This document shows positions 43,303-50,483 of a DNA stretch of 50,483 nt, one piece after another. The first letter of the stretch is position 1; each line of letters begins with the position of its first letter. A model generated the notes under the pieces. The model was not told the origin of the DNA, searched no databases, and saw nothing but the letters and a program-made list of their open reading frames with translations. A program made the position numbers and the translations under genes. The stretch covers positions 1 to 50,483 of the forward strand of contig JANWYN010000075.1 of assembly GCA_025055235.1 (NCBI GenBank). The letters are read 5' to 3'. This DNA comes from Candidatus Roseilinea sp. GTDB lineage: Bacteria; Chloroflexota; Anaerolineae; J036; Brachytrichaceae.

Positions 43303-43494
43303 TTACCACGATGCCTTGCGGACGCCCGGGATCTCGCCGCGCAGCGCCATCTCGCGGAAGACGATGCGCGACACGCCGAACTTGCGCATGTAGCCCCGTG
43401 CGCGGCCGCTGACGGCGCAGCGGTTGCGCACGCGCACCTTGTACTTGCGGCGTTTCTCCCGATACATCATTGCTGTTCTCGGCGTCTTTGCCAT
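43303..43494 (-). CDS. rpsN: 30S ribosomal protein S14, short form without zinc cysteines
   Basis: A 63-residue S14. It has [20 protein letters not shown] and [20 protein letters not shown] then IPGVRKASW, the pattern of the short zinc-ribbon form. However, only the first of the four zinc Cys remains: CxxC has become CAVS and the second pair, normally CRIC, reads SRIV. The fold is then probably held without metal. It lies in the usual place between rplE and rpsH. Confidence 0.94.
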   Translation of the reverse strand: MAKTPRTAMMYREKRRKYKVRVRNRCAVSGRARGYMRKFGVSRIVFREMALRGEIPGVRKASW

Positions 43495-43544
43495 ATATCT
43501 CACCCCTCAGCTAACGGCGATCCACTGCAGGATCGCCGGCTCAC

Positions 43545-44102
43545 TCACTTGCTATCTCCTGGTTTGCTGAACGGCATGCCGAACGCGCGCAGCATGGCCC
43601 GTCCCTCGTCATCGGTCTTGGCCGTGGTGACGATGGTCACCTCCAGGCCGCGCACCTTGTCAATCTTGTCGTAATCAATCTCCGGGAAGATGATTTGTTC
43701 CCGAATACCGAGGGTGTAATTACCACGGCCGTCGAAGGCATCGGGCGACACACCGCGAAAGTCGCGCACGCGCGGCAGGGCGAAATGGATCAGCCGATAC
43801 AGGAAGTCGTACATGCGCTTGCCGCGCAGCGTCACCTTCACGCCGATCGGCCGGCCTTCGCGCAGCTTGAAGCCGGCGATGGACTTGCGCGCCTTGGTCA
43901 CGATGGGCCGCTGTCCGGTGATCGCGGCCAGGTCGTTGACGGCAAAGTCCACCGCTTTGGGATTGTCGGCCGATTCGCGCCCTACGCCGATGTTGACGAC
44001 GATCTTTTCGATCTTCGGCACCTGCATGATGTTCTTGTAGCCGAACTCCTTCATGAGGGCCGGTCGAATCTCTTCGAGATACTGCTTTCTGAAATCGGCC
44101 AT
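43545..44102 (-). CDS. rplE: 50S ribosomal protein L5
   Basis: A 185-residue 5S rRNA-binding protein with [40 protein letters not shown] and [20 protein letters not shown] then [20 protein letters not shown] and GMDV-like [17 protein letters not shown]. It contacts P-site tRNA and S13. It follows rplX by two bases. Confidence 0.97.
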   Translation of the reverse strand: MADFRKQYLEEIRPALMKEFGYKNIMQVPKIEKIVVNIGVGRESADNPKAVDFAVNDLAAITGQRPIVTKARKSIAGFKLREGRPIGVKVTLRGKRMYDFLYRLIHFALPRVRDFRGVSPDAFDGRGNYTLGIREQIIFPEIDYDKIDKVRGLEVTIVTTAKTDDEGRAMLRAFGMPFSKPGDSK

Positions 44103-44104
44103 GG

Positions 44105-44419
44105 CTAATCCAGCACCTCGTCCAACTTGTTCGAGTAGCGCTTCTTCACGCCGTCCACGATGCGATAGTTCACACGCGTCGGATTGCCGCTAGGCGCAAT
44201 GAGCTTGACGTTGGAGACGTGAATCGGCATCTCCACGTCAATGATGCCGGTCTGAACGACTCGGCGGCCGGCGCGGCGCGGCTTGGCATGCTTCTTGGCG
44301 ATGTTCACACCCTTCACCACGATCTTGTTCTCCTTGGGAATGGCGCGCACCACCTCGCCGCGCTTGCCCTTATATTCGCCGGTGATCACCAACACGGTGT
44401 CGCCTTTCTTAATCTTCAT
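44105..44419 (-). CDS. rplX: 50S ribosomal protein L24
   Basis: A 104-residue protein starting [20 protein letters not shown], the KOW motif, then [20 protein letters not shown] and [20 protein letters not shown]24 starts 50S assembly at the 23S rRNA 5' end. It follows rplN by 58 bases. Confidence 0.96.
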   Translation of the reverse strand: MKIKKGDTVLVITGEYKGKRGEVVRAIPKENKIVVKGVNIAKKHAKPRRAGRRVVQTGIIDVEMPIHVSNVKLIAPSGNPTRVNYRIVDGVKKRYSNKLDEVLD

Positions 44420-44477
44420 AAGCTGCTTCCTCCAGCGGGCTGCTGGCCAGTCCAGACAGCCTCTTCTCGTGCGTTCC

Positions 44478-44849
44478 TCACAACACCTCGGGCGCGAGCG
44501 AAATGATCTTCGTGAAGCCCTTGTCGCGCAGCTCGCGCGCCACCGGCCCGAAGATGCGCGTGCCGCGCGGATTGACCTCGTCGTCGCTCAGGATCACGGC
44601 GGCGTTGTCGTCGAAGCGAATGTATGAACCGTCAGGGCGGCGATACTCCTTCGCCACGCGGACGATGACCGCTTTGACGACCGAACTCTTCTTCACATCG
44701 GCAGTCGGGCTGGCCGACTTAACCGTCGCCGTGATCACATCGCCGACGCGCCCGTAGCGCCGCCGATGGCCGCCGTGAATGTGTATGCACAACAGCTCCT
44801 TGGCGCCGGTGTTATCTGCCACCTGCAATCGCGTCTCTTGCTGAATCAT
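44478..44849 (-). CDS. rplN: 50S ribosomal protein L14
   Basis: A 123-residue protein with [60 protein letters not shown] and [21 protein letters not shown]14 lies at the subunit interface and binds RsfS. It follows rpsQ by three bases. Confidence 0.97.
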   Translation of the reverse strand: MIQQETRLQVADNTGAKELLCIHIHGGHRRRYGRVGDVITATVKSASPTADVKKSSVVKAVIVRVAKEYRRPDGSYIRFDDNAAVILSDDEVNPRGTRIFGPVARELRDKGFTKIISLAPEVL

Positions 44850-44852
44850 GGC

Positions 44853-45110
44853 TCACCCTTCCTTCTTGCGGATGATCTCTTCCAACATCCAGCGCTTGGT
44901 CTTGCTGATCGGCCGGTGCTCGACGATCCGCACCAGGTCGCCCTCATGCGCCTGCTCGTGCTCGTCGTGGGCCTTATATTTCTTGCTGCGCGTCAACACC
45001 TTCTTGTAAAGCGGGTGACGCACGGTTCGCTCCACGCGAACCACGATGGTCTTTTGCATCTTGTCGCTGACGACCACACCGGTCAGACGACGTCGCCGCT
45101 CTTCTGCCAT
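44853..45110 (-). CDS. rpsQ: 30S ribosomal protein S17
   Basis: An 85-residue protein with [40 protein letters not shown] and [20 protein letters not shown], matching S17 in order and length. It follows rpmC by 16 bases. Confidence 0.96.
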   Translation of the reverse strand: MAEERRRRLTGVVVSDKMQKTIVVRVERTVRHPLYKKVLTRSKKYKAHDEHEQAHEGDLVRIVEHRPISKTKRWMLEEIIRKKEG

Positions 45111-45126
45111 GGCTTCACCCCACCCT

Positions 45127-45360
45127 TCACGCTTTCTCGCCGCGCTGCGCCGATTGCGCAGTGAGCTGCGCCGCCAGCTCGCGCTGGCGCAGGATCGTCT
45201 TGATGCGCGCGATGTCGTGACGCACGCGCTTGATGCTGTTCGTATCGGTCAACTGCCCTTGCGCACGCTGGAAGCGCAGGTTGAACAGCTCACGATAGGC
45301 ATCGTCCAGCTTGGCCTGCAGCTCCGGCGTCGGCAGCTTGCTCAATTCACGTGCCTGCAT
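45127..45360 (-). CDS. rpmC: 50S ribosomal protein L29
   Basis: A 77-residue helical protein with [40 protein letters not shown] and [15 protein letters not shown], the L29 pattern. It lies next to the tunnel exit and helps dock SRP and trigger factor. It follows rplP by three bases. Confidence 0.96.
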   Translation of the reverse strand: MQARELSKLPTPELQAKLDDAYRELFNLRFQRAQGQLTDTNSIKRVRHDIARIKTILRQRELAAQLTAQSAQRGEKA

Positions 45361-45363
45361 AGC

Positions 45364-45783
45364 TCATCCTTCCATCTGCGACTCGGCCACCACTTGCGTC
45401 TTCATCGGCAGCTTATAGGCAGCCTGAGTCAACGCAGTCCGGGCCACGCTCTCGGGCACGCCCGAAACCTCGAACAAGATGCGGCCGGGCTTGACCACGG
45501 CGACCCAGTGATCTACCGAGCCCTTGCCCTTGCCCATGCGGGTCTCGGCCGGCTTCGCCGTCACCGGCTTATCCGGGAAGATGCGAATCCACATCTTACC
45601 GCGACGCTTCATCTCGCGCACGATCACGCGGCGCACGGCTTCGATCTGCCGGGCCGTCACCCACGCCGGCTCTAACGCCTGCAGGCCAAACTCGCCCGCC
45701 TCGATCGTGTTGCCTCGGCTGGCAACGCCCTTCATGCGACCGCGCATTTGCTTGCGGTATTTCACCCTCTTTGGCATCAACAT
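45364..45783 (-). CDS. rplP: 50S ribosomal protein L16
   Basis: A 139-residue protein with [60 protein letters not shown] and [20 protein letters not shown]. It lines the A-site tRNA path. ATG at 45783 (or the ATG two codons later) fits homologues; GAGGT lies nearby upstream. Confidence 0.96.
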   Translation of the reverse strand: MLMPKRVKYRKQMRGRMKGVASRGNTIEAGEFGLQALEPAWVTARQIEAVRRVIVREMKRRGKMWIRIFPDKPVTAKPAETRMGKGKGSVDHWVAVVKPGRILFEVSGVPESVARTALTQAAYKLPMKTQVVAESQMEG

Positions 45784-45868
45784 GATGTCTACCTCGCTCG
45801 CGATCCGATCGAACCTCAGCCCCACCGCCGGGCGCGCTTGCCCAGGTTAGGCTGCAGCGATCGGAGGA

Positions 45869-46678
45869 TCATTCGCTCGCCGGTGCAGCGCCGTTGCTCG
45901 CCCCGCCGGATGACCGGGAGGCCGAGGCCTGGCGTTCGCTGCTCTCGCGGCGCGACCCGCGGCCACCGCGTCGCTCGCGGCGATCGCGCGGCGCTTGCTG
46001 CTGTGTGCGAGACGGCCGCGTGAGTTCCTCCTGCGGCATATCGGGCAACACGTCGCCCTTGTAAATCCACACTTTCACGCCGATCTTGCCGTAGGTGGTG
46101 TCGGCTTCGGCCTTGGCAAAGTCAATGTCGGCGCGCAGCGTATTGCGCGGAATGCGGCCCTCCATCAGCTTGTCGGTGCGCTTCATTTCGCTGCCGTTCA
46201 AGCGCCCGGCGCACTCGATCTTGATGCCCAACGCACCGCGCTGCATCGCGGTCTGAATGGCCTTCTTCATCGCCCGGTTGTGCGGGATGCGCCGCTCGAT
46301 CTGCTGCGCGATGTTGTCCGCCACCAATTGGGCTACCAGATCCGGCTTGACGATCTCCTCAATGTCGAGCTTGACCCGCTTGCCGGTCATCTTCTCGATG
46401 CCCTCGCGGATTTCCTTCACCGCAGCCCCTTTGCGGCCGATCACCACGCCGGGCCTGGCCGTATGCACGACCACGTGCAGTTGGTTTGGCGGGAAGCGCT
46501 CGATGGTGATATCGGACACGCCGGCGTTCTCGGCATCCATCTTGCTGCGCAGATACTCGCGCAGTTGCATATCTTCCAGGAGCAGCTTGGTGTATTCGCG
46601 CTTGGGCGCGTACCAGCGGCTCTTCCAGTCTCGAATGATGCCGAGCCTAAATCCGTATGGATGAACTTTTCGTCCCAT
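45869..46678 (-). CDS. rpsC: 30S ribosomal protein S3 with long basic tail
   Basis: A 269-residue protein with MGRKVHPYGFRLGIIRDWKS, the KH part ARPGVVIGRKGAAVKEIREG and the C-terminal domain GALGIKIECAGRLNGSEMKR, TLRADIDFAKAEADTTYGKI and GVKVWIYKGDVLP. After about residue 218 there is an added tail rich in Arg, Gln and Ser, longer than usual. S3 forms the mRNA entry. It follows rplV by 70 bases with a hairpin between. Confidence 0.96.
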   Translation of the reverse strand: MGRKVHPYGFRLGIIRDWKSRWYAPKREYTKLLLEDMQLREYLRSKMDAENAGVSDITIERFPPNQLHVVVHTARPGVVIGRKGAAVKEIREGIEKMTGKRVKLDIEEIVKPDLVAQLVADNIAQQIERRIPHNRAMKKAIQTAMQRGALGIKIECAGRLNGSEMKRTDKLMEGRIPRNTLRADIDFAKAEADTTYGKIGVKVWIYKGDVLPDMPQEELTRPSRTQQQAPRDRRERRGGRGSRRESSERQASASRSSGGASNGAAPASE

Positions 46679-46701
46679 GTCGTTCGGTTCTCTGCTTCGA
46701 A

Positions 46702-46744
46702 TTTCGAGTTCTGCGCCGTCGGTTTAGCCGTTCAAAACTCGAAA
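46702..46744 (-). promoter_or_regulatory. stem-loop in rplV-rpsC spacer
   Basis: TTTCGAGTT and AACTCGAAA form a perfect 9-bp stem around 25 bases. It lies in a 70-bp gap of an otherwise tight operon; a similar word (ATTTCGAGT) occurs in the rplB-rpsS gap. It has no gene function that I can see. Confidence 0.45.
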
Positions 46745-46748
46745 CTGC

Positions 46749-47111
46749 CTAGCCCTCATCTGCTGCTTCCCGCAAGACCACCGTGATGTGGGCGCTCTTG
46801 CGCTCGATCGGCCGGAAGCGACCGCGTGCGGCGAAGCGCCGCCAGCGCCGCGTCGGCCCGCCATCCACATAGATCTGGCTGATGACCAGATCGGCCTCGG
46901 TGAACTGTTTGTTTTCGACCGCGTTGGCCACTGCCGAAGCGATCACCTTGCTGACCGGCTCGGCAGCCGCTTTCGGAGTGAAGCGCAGGATGTCGAGCGC
47001 TTCCCTAGCCTTCTTGCCACGCACCAGGTCGGCCACCAGGCGCACTTTCTGTGGCGACATGCCGATGTAGCGCGCCACGGCGCGCACCTCATTGTCAGCC
47101 AGCTTAGCCAT
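46749..47111 (-). CDS. rplV: 50S ribosomal protein L22
   Basis: A 120-residue protein with EVRAVARYIGMSPQKVRLVA, DLVRGKKAREALDILRFTPK, NAVENKQFTEADLVISQIYV and RRFAARGRFRPIERKSAHIT, the L22 pattern. Its beta-hairpin reaches into the exit tunnel and is a macrolide-linked site. It follows rpsS by nine bases. Confidence 0.96.
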   Translation of the reverse strand: MAKLADNEVRAVARYIGMSPQKVRLVADLVRGKKAREALDILRFTPKAAAEPVSKVIASAVANAVENKQFTEADLVISQIYVDGGPTRRWRRFAARGRFRPIERKSAHITVVLREAADEG

Positions 47112-47120
47112 GACTCACGC

Positions 47121-47405
47121 CTACTCCTTGCCGCCGGCCTTCTCTTCCTTGGTGATATGACCGCGGAAGGTGCGGGTCGGCGCGAACTCACCCAGCTTGT
47201 GCCCCACCATGTTCTCGGTGATGTAGATGGGAACATGCCGCCGGCCATCGTGCACCGCGATGGTATGACCGACCATCTGCGGGAAGATGGTTGAGGCGCG
47301 CGACCAGGTCTTGATGACCTTCTTTTCACCGCGCGTGTTCATCGCCTCGATCCGCTTCAGCAGCTTGGCCTGCACGTATGGACCTTTCTTGAGTGATCTA
47401 GACAT
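47121..47405 (-). CDS. rpsS: 30S ribosomal protein S19
   Basis: A 94-residue protein with [40 protein letters not shown] and [20 protein letters not shown] then RTFRGH, the S19 pattern. ATG at 47405 matches homologues. It follows rplB with a 60-bp gap that holds a hairpin. Confidence 0.97.
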   Translation of the reverse strand: MSRSLKKGPYVQAKLLKRIEAMNTRGEKKVIKTWSRASTIFPQMVGHTIAVHDGRRHVPIYITENMVGHKLGEFAPTRTFRGHITKEEKAGGKE

Positions 47406-47423
47406 ACACGTTCTCAATTTCGA

Positions 47424-47450
47424 GTCTTGAGTTAACTGAGAACTCAAAAC
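47424..47450 (-). promoter_or_regulatory. stem-loop in rplB-rpsS spacer
   Basis: GTCTTGAGTT and AACTCAAAAC pair at nine of ten positions around AACTGAG. It shares an ATTTCGAGT word with the hairpin at 46702-46744. It may act on RNA stability or just be a spacer repeat. Confidence 0.4.
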
Positions 47451-47465
47451 TTAAAACTCTAAGCT

Positions 47466-48305
47466 CTACTTTTTGCGCTTCTTCTCCCGCCGGCGCACGA
47501 TCAGGTGATTGGTGCGCTTGTTGCGGCGGGTCTTCACGCCCAACGCCTTCTTGCCCCACGGCGTGCGCGGCGCGTCTTTGCCGATCGGCGAACGACCTTC
47601 GCCACCACCGTGTGGATGGTCGCGCGGAGACATGGCCGAGCCGCGCACCGTTGGCCGGATGCCCAGCCAGCGCTTGCGCCCGGCCTTGCCCAGCTTGACG
47701 TTGCTGTGATCCAAATTGCCCACCTGGCCGATCGTGGCCATGCAGGTCTGCAACACCATGCGCACCTCGCCGCTGGGCATACGTAGGGTGACGTAGTCGC
47801 CCTCTTTGGCCAGCACCTGCGCACCGGCGCCGGCCGAGCGGACGAGCTGGCCCCCCTTGCCCGGCCGCAGCTCGACGTTGTGCACCGTCGCGCCGAGCGG
47901 GATATTCGCCAGCGGCAGCGCATTGCCGGGGCGAATCTCGGCGTTAGGGCCGCTCATCACTTCGTCGCCCACCTGCAAGCCGACCGGCGCAAGGATGTAA
48001 CGCTTCTCGCCGTCGGCGTAATGCAGCAGCGCGATGCGCGCCGAGCGGTTGGGATCGTACTCGATGGTCGCGACGCGCGCCGGAATGCCGATCTTATTTC
48101 GCTTGAAATCAATGATGCGATAGGCGCGCTTGGCCCCGCCACCCCGATGGCGCGTCGTCACCTTGCCGCGCACGTTGCGCCCGCCGGTCTTGCGCAGATC
48201 GGTCAGCAACGACTTCTCCGGCTGGTCGGTGGTGATCTCCGCGAAGTCGCTCACGGTCATGCCGCGGCGGCTCGGCGTCGTCGGTTCGTAAGTCTTGACT
48301 GGCAT
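47466..48305 (-). CDS. rplB: 50S ribosomal protein L2
   Basis: A 279-residue protein of the peptidyl-transferase surroundings. It has [60 protein letters not shown] and the C-terminal signature [18 protein letters not shown]. The His in HPHGGGEG is close to the active centre. ATG at 48305 is used; the TTG at 48317 is less likely. Confidence 0.97.
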   Translation of the reverse strand: MPVKTYEPTTPSRRGMTVSDFAEITTDQPEKSLLTDLRKTGGRNVRGKVTTRHRGGGAKRAYRIIDFKRNKIGIPARVATIEYDPNRSARIALLHYADGEKRYILAPVGLQVGDEVMSGPNAEIRPGNALPLANIPLGATVHNVELRPGKGGQLVRSAGAGAQVLAKEGDYVTLRMPSGEVRMVLQTCMATIGQVGNLDHSNVKLGKAGRKRWLGIRPTVRGSAMSPRDHPHGGGEGRSPIGKDAPRTPWGKKALGVKTRRNKRTNHLIVRRREKKRKK

Positions 48306-48309
48306 GGTC

Positions 48310-48630
48310 TTAGGCAACTCCTTCGAAGAGCGGGATGCGATCCTTCTCGCTCACCTGCACAATCGCTTTCTTCCACTGCGGCGAGCGCTGGATGTGCTTC
48401 GCCTTGCGACCGGTGATGCGGCTGCGTGGGCTGCGGCGGCGCTTCTCCGGCATCACGATGACGTTGACGCGCGTCACCGTCACGTTGAACGCCAGCTCGA
48501 CCGCCTCCTTGATTTGCTGCTTGTTCGCGCGCGGATCTACCTCGAAGACGTACTGCGGCTTCTCGTAGCCAACCTGCCACTGCGTCTTCTCCGTGATGAT
48601 CGGGCGCTTTAAAACTTCGTACGGATGCAT
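48310..48630 (-). CDS. rplW: 50S ribosomal protein L23
   Basis: A 106-residue protein with [38 protein letters not shown] and [20 protein letters not shown]. It is the docking point for trigger factor and SRP at the tunnel exit. It follows rplD by ten bases. Confidence 0.96.
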   Translation of the reverse strand: MHPYEVLKRPIITEKTQWQVGYEKPQYVFEVDPRANKQQIKEAVELAFNVTVTRVNVIVMPEKRRRSPRSRITGRKAKHIQRSPQWKKAIVQVSEKDRIPLFEGVA

Positions 48631-48640
48631 CTCTCCCTCC

Positions 48641-49258
48641 CTACCCCAGCCAGGCTTTGATCACCTCGAGGGCGTCCAGCGGCATCACCAACTGGTCATA
48701 CTTGAAGATGTCGCGAATGTTGAGATAGCCGGCGTGCAGCGTCTTCACGTTGGGCAGATTGCGCGCCGACTTTTCGACCGCTTCCATGCGACCCGGCAAG
48801 ACGACCAGCCCCTTGGTCACGCCAAGCGCTTGCATCGCCGCGGCAAACTCTTTCGTCTTGGGCGCGCTCATCTCCAGCTTGTCCACGATCACGATCTGCT
48901 GGTCGGCGGCCTTCTGCGACAGCGCGCTGCGGATGGCCGCGCGGCGCATTTTCTTCGGCATGTCCTGCTCGTAGCTGCGCACAACCGGGCCGAACGCCAC
49001 GCCGCCGCCCACCCAGTGCGGCGCCTTGCGGCTGCCCTGGCGGGCGTTGCCGGTGCCTTTCTGGCGATACACCTTCTTGGTGGTGCGGTTGACCTCGCCG
49101 CGCGTCTTCACCTTGTGCGTGCCCAGGTGAGCGTTGGCGTTCTGGCGCAACAACGCCTGGTGCATCAGCGGCTGGCTGATCCGGGCTGCAAAGATGCTAT
49201 CCGGCAGCTCGACCTCGCTGACCAGTTCGCCCTTGATATTCTTGACTGGAACTTTCAT
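48641..49258 (-). CDS. rplD: 50S ribosomal protein L4
   Basis: A 205-residue protein with [60 protein letters not shown] and [12 protein letters not shown] at the end. The loop with [15 protein letters not shown] reaches the tunnel. In some bacteria L4 represses its own operon; no leader is visible here because the operon start is outside. Confidence 0.96.
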   Translation of the reverse strand: MKVPVKNIKGELVSEVELPDSIFAARISQPLMHQALLRQNANAHLGTHKVKTRGEVNRTTKKVYRQKGTGNARQGSRKAPHWVGGGVAFGPVVRSYEQDMPKKMRRAAIRSALSQKAADQQIVIVDKLEMSAPKTKEFAAAMQALGVTKGLVVLPGRMEAVEKSARNLPNVKTLHAGYLNIRDIFKYDQLVMPLDALEVIKAWLG

Positions 49259-49260
49259 GG

Positions 49261-49935
49261 CTACTTCTTCCCACCTTTGCGCGCTTCCTTGATCACGACG
49301 ATGCCGCCTTTTGCGCCGGGCACCGACCCAGACACGGCGATCAGATTGCGCTCCGGATCTACGAGCATCACCCGAGCGTTCATCACCGTGACCCGCGTAT
49401 TGCCGTAGTGACCGGCCATGCGGCGCCCCTTGGGCACACGCCCCGGCGTCGTGCCGGCGCCGATCGAGCCCGGCGCGCGCTCGCGGTCGGACGCGCCATG
49501 CGTCTTCTTCTGGCGATGGAAGCCGTGGCGCTTGATGCCGCCGCTGAATCCGCGGCCTTTCATCGTGCCGGTGACATCCACATATTCGCCTACGGCGAAG
49601 ATGTCGGCCCTGATGACGTCGCCTTCCTTGTAGGTGATCTCTTTCACGCGCGCCTCTTCGAGATACTTAAGCGGCGGAACGCCCTCCAGCTTGCGCCGGT
49701 TGGGGTGTTTGTCGTTCGGCCTGAGCAAGCCGAGATGGCCCAGCTCGCCGCGCGTGAGCTTCTTCGCCTTCACCTCGCCGAAGCCGAGCTGAATGGCGTT
49801 ATAGCCGTCCTTCTCGACGGTCTTCACTTGCGTCACGTAATTGGGGCCGGCTTCGATCACCGTCACGCCGGTGACGTTGCCCTTCTCATCGAAGAGCTGC
49901 GTCATTCCCACTTTGCGTCCGATCAGTTTCCTCAT
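49261..49935 (-). CDS. rplC: 50S ribosomal protein L3
   Basis: A 224-residue protein with MRKLIGRKVGMTQLFDEKGN, VTVIEAGPNYVTQVKTVEKD and KGRGFSGGIKRHGFHRQKKT, then HGASDRERAPGSIGAGTTPG and RMAGHYGNTRVTVMNARVML, the L3 pattern. ATG at 49935 is used, since the longer form has an atypical lead. It follows rpsJ by 86 bases. Confidence 0.97.
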   Translation of the reverse strand: MRKLIGRKVGMTQLFDEKGNVTGVTVIEAGPNYVTQVKTVEKDGYNAIQLGFGEVKAKKLTRGELGHLGLLRPNDKHPNRRKLEGVPPLKYLEEARVKEITYKEGDVIRADIFAVGEYVDVTGTMKGRGFSGGIKRHGFHRQKKTHGASDRERAPGSIGAGTTPGRVPKGRRMAGHYGNTRVTVMNARVMLVDPERNLIAVSGSVPGAKGGIVVIKEARKGGKK

Positions 49936-50021
49936 GTCCTCATCATTGGCTCTCCGGCCGCGCGGGCCGCCGGGGCGCACATGCGCGAGAGCATGATCGC
50001 CGCCAGCACAACGCCGGCGCG

Positions 50022-50330
50022 CTATAGCTTGATCTCAATGTCCACGCCCGCGGGCAAGTTCAACCGCATCAGCGTGTCAATCGTCTTCGAGTCCGGGTCG
50101 AGCACGTCAATCAGGCGCTTATGCGTCCGGATCTCGAAGTGCTCGTGCGAATCCTTATCAATGAAGGGCGAACGCCGCACTGTGTAGCGCTCGATCTTCA
50201 CTGGCAGCGGCACCGGGCCGACTACCGTCGCGCCCGTGCGCTCGGCTGTCTCCACGATCTGCCGCGCCGAACGATCGAGCACGCGATGGTCATATGCCTT
50301 CAGGCGAATGCGAAGTCGTTGCTTGGCCAT
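50022..50330 (-). CDS. rpsJ: 30S ribosomal protein S10
   Basis: A 102-residue protein with [40 protein letters not shown] and [20 protein letters not shown] then [18 protein letters not shown]. It also binds NusB in antitermination. It follows the tuf stop by about 100 bases with an inverted repeat between, so it may have its own promoter there. Confidence 0.97.
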   Translation of the reverse strand: MAKQRLRIRLKAYDHRVLDRSARQIVETAERTGATVVGPVPLPVKIERYTVRRSPFIDKDSHEHFEIRTHKRLIDVLDPDSKTIDTLMRLNLPAGVDIEIKL

Positions 50331-50346
50331 TTCACTCTGCTTCCCA

Positions 50347-50424
50347 CGCCCGACTCCCTACTTCCGACTCTCCCTCTGGCATCATCGAATCGCCACTCAG
50401 GAGTCAGGAGTGAGCAGTCGGGCG
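50347..50424. repeat. inverted repeat between tuf and rpsJ
   Basis: CGCCCGACTCCCTACTTCCG followed by ACTC faces a second arm GAGTCAGGAGTGAGCAGTCG followed by GGCG, pairing at 19 of 24 positions. It may end the tuf transcript or be a spacer repeat built of GAGTC words. Confidence 0.5.
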
Positions 50425-50432
50425 TCGGCTGC

Positions 50433-50483
50433 CTACTCGAACACCTTGGTGATCGTGCCGGCACCTACCGTCAGCCCCCCTTC
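50433..50483 (-). CDS. tuf: elongation factor Tu, last 16 residues (cut by window edge)
   Basis: The visible end reads EGGLTVGAGTITKVFE then TAG, matching the EF-Tu C-terminus (EGGRTVGAGVVTKILE). The order tuf-rpsJ is usual in the str-S10 junction. The rest of the gene lies outside. Confidence 0.9.
   Translation of the reverse strand, partial: EGGLTVGAGTITKVFE

Noticed and set aside
50347-50424. Inverted repeat as a riboswitch or L4-type leader of the S10 operon
   Set aside because: Pairing is imperfect and made of repeated GAGTC words; no known leader pattern is seen.

Overview
The window looks like a GC-rich bacterial chromosome, most probably a member of the Chloroflexota (Anaerolineae-like). 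This rests on overall gene content and style: lipoprotein beta-propellers, a CRISPR type III-D module, a TIR/FGE diversity-generating retroelement, and a large S10-spc-alpha ribosomal operon carrying rplM-rpsI-rplS at its end. No rRNA gene is present, so the taxonomic call is inference.

Left part (1-8000): a type III-D-like CRISPR effector operon runs leftward off the window edge. In transcription order it holds a CARF-LuxR regulator, two tiny overlapping ORFs, a Card1/Can2-like CARF nuclease, an HD-less Cas10-like protein, a Cas7-like RAMP, Csx10, and another RAMP cut by the edge. A divergent gene encodes a P-loop protein with two Csx3-like domains. No CRISPR array is visible.

8000-17300: an integrase relic and repeats precede tRNA-Lys. 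Then come two tandem beta-propeller lipoproteins, a secreted RNase with its barstar inhibitor, a cyclodeaminase-like protein, a D-threonine-aldolase-like enzyme convergent with a class V aminotransferase, and a repeat-rich non-coding stretch with a duplicated ~200-bp block.

17300-20800: a complete diversity-generating retroelement (DGR) on the minus strand. The order is target gene (effector-associated domain-TIR-FGE/C-type-lectin fold) with its variable repeat at the 3' end, reverse transcriptase, Avd, adenine-rich template repeat, and a perfect 15-bp-arm palindrome. All 17 substitutions between template and variable repeats before a 6-nt length difference fall on template adenines. This is the most striking system in the window.

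20980-26460: modA-modB without modC, followed by a TauE/SafE permease; a GAF-GAF histidine kinase; a MacB/LolD-type ABC ATPase; tRNA-Val.

26460-50483: housekeeping genes, all on the minus strand. They are ffh-rpsP-khpA-rimM with ygfZ upstream, a DinB-like protein, a membrane-anchored cytochrome c, a class I amidotransferase-like hydrolase, and then the large ribosomal supercluster read from tuf (right edge) through rpsJ, rplC, rplD, rplW, rplB, rpsS, rplV, rpsC, rplP, rpmC, rpsQ, rplN, rplX, rplE, rpsN, rpsH, rplF, rplR, rpsE, rpmD, rplO, secY, adk, map, rpmJ, rpsM, rpsK, rpsD, rpoA, rplQ, truA, rplM, rpsI to rplS. infA is absent from its usual place between map and rpmJ.
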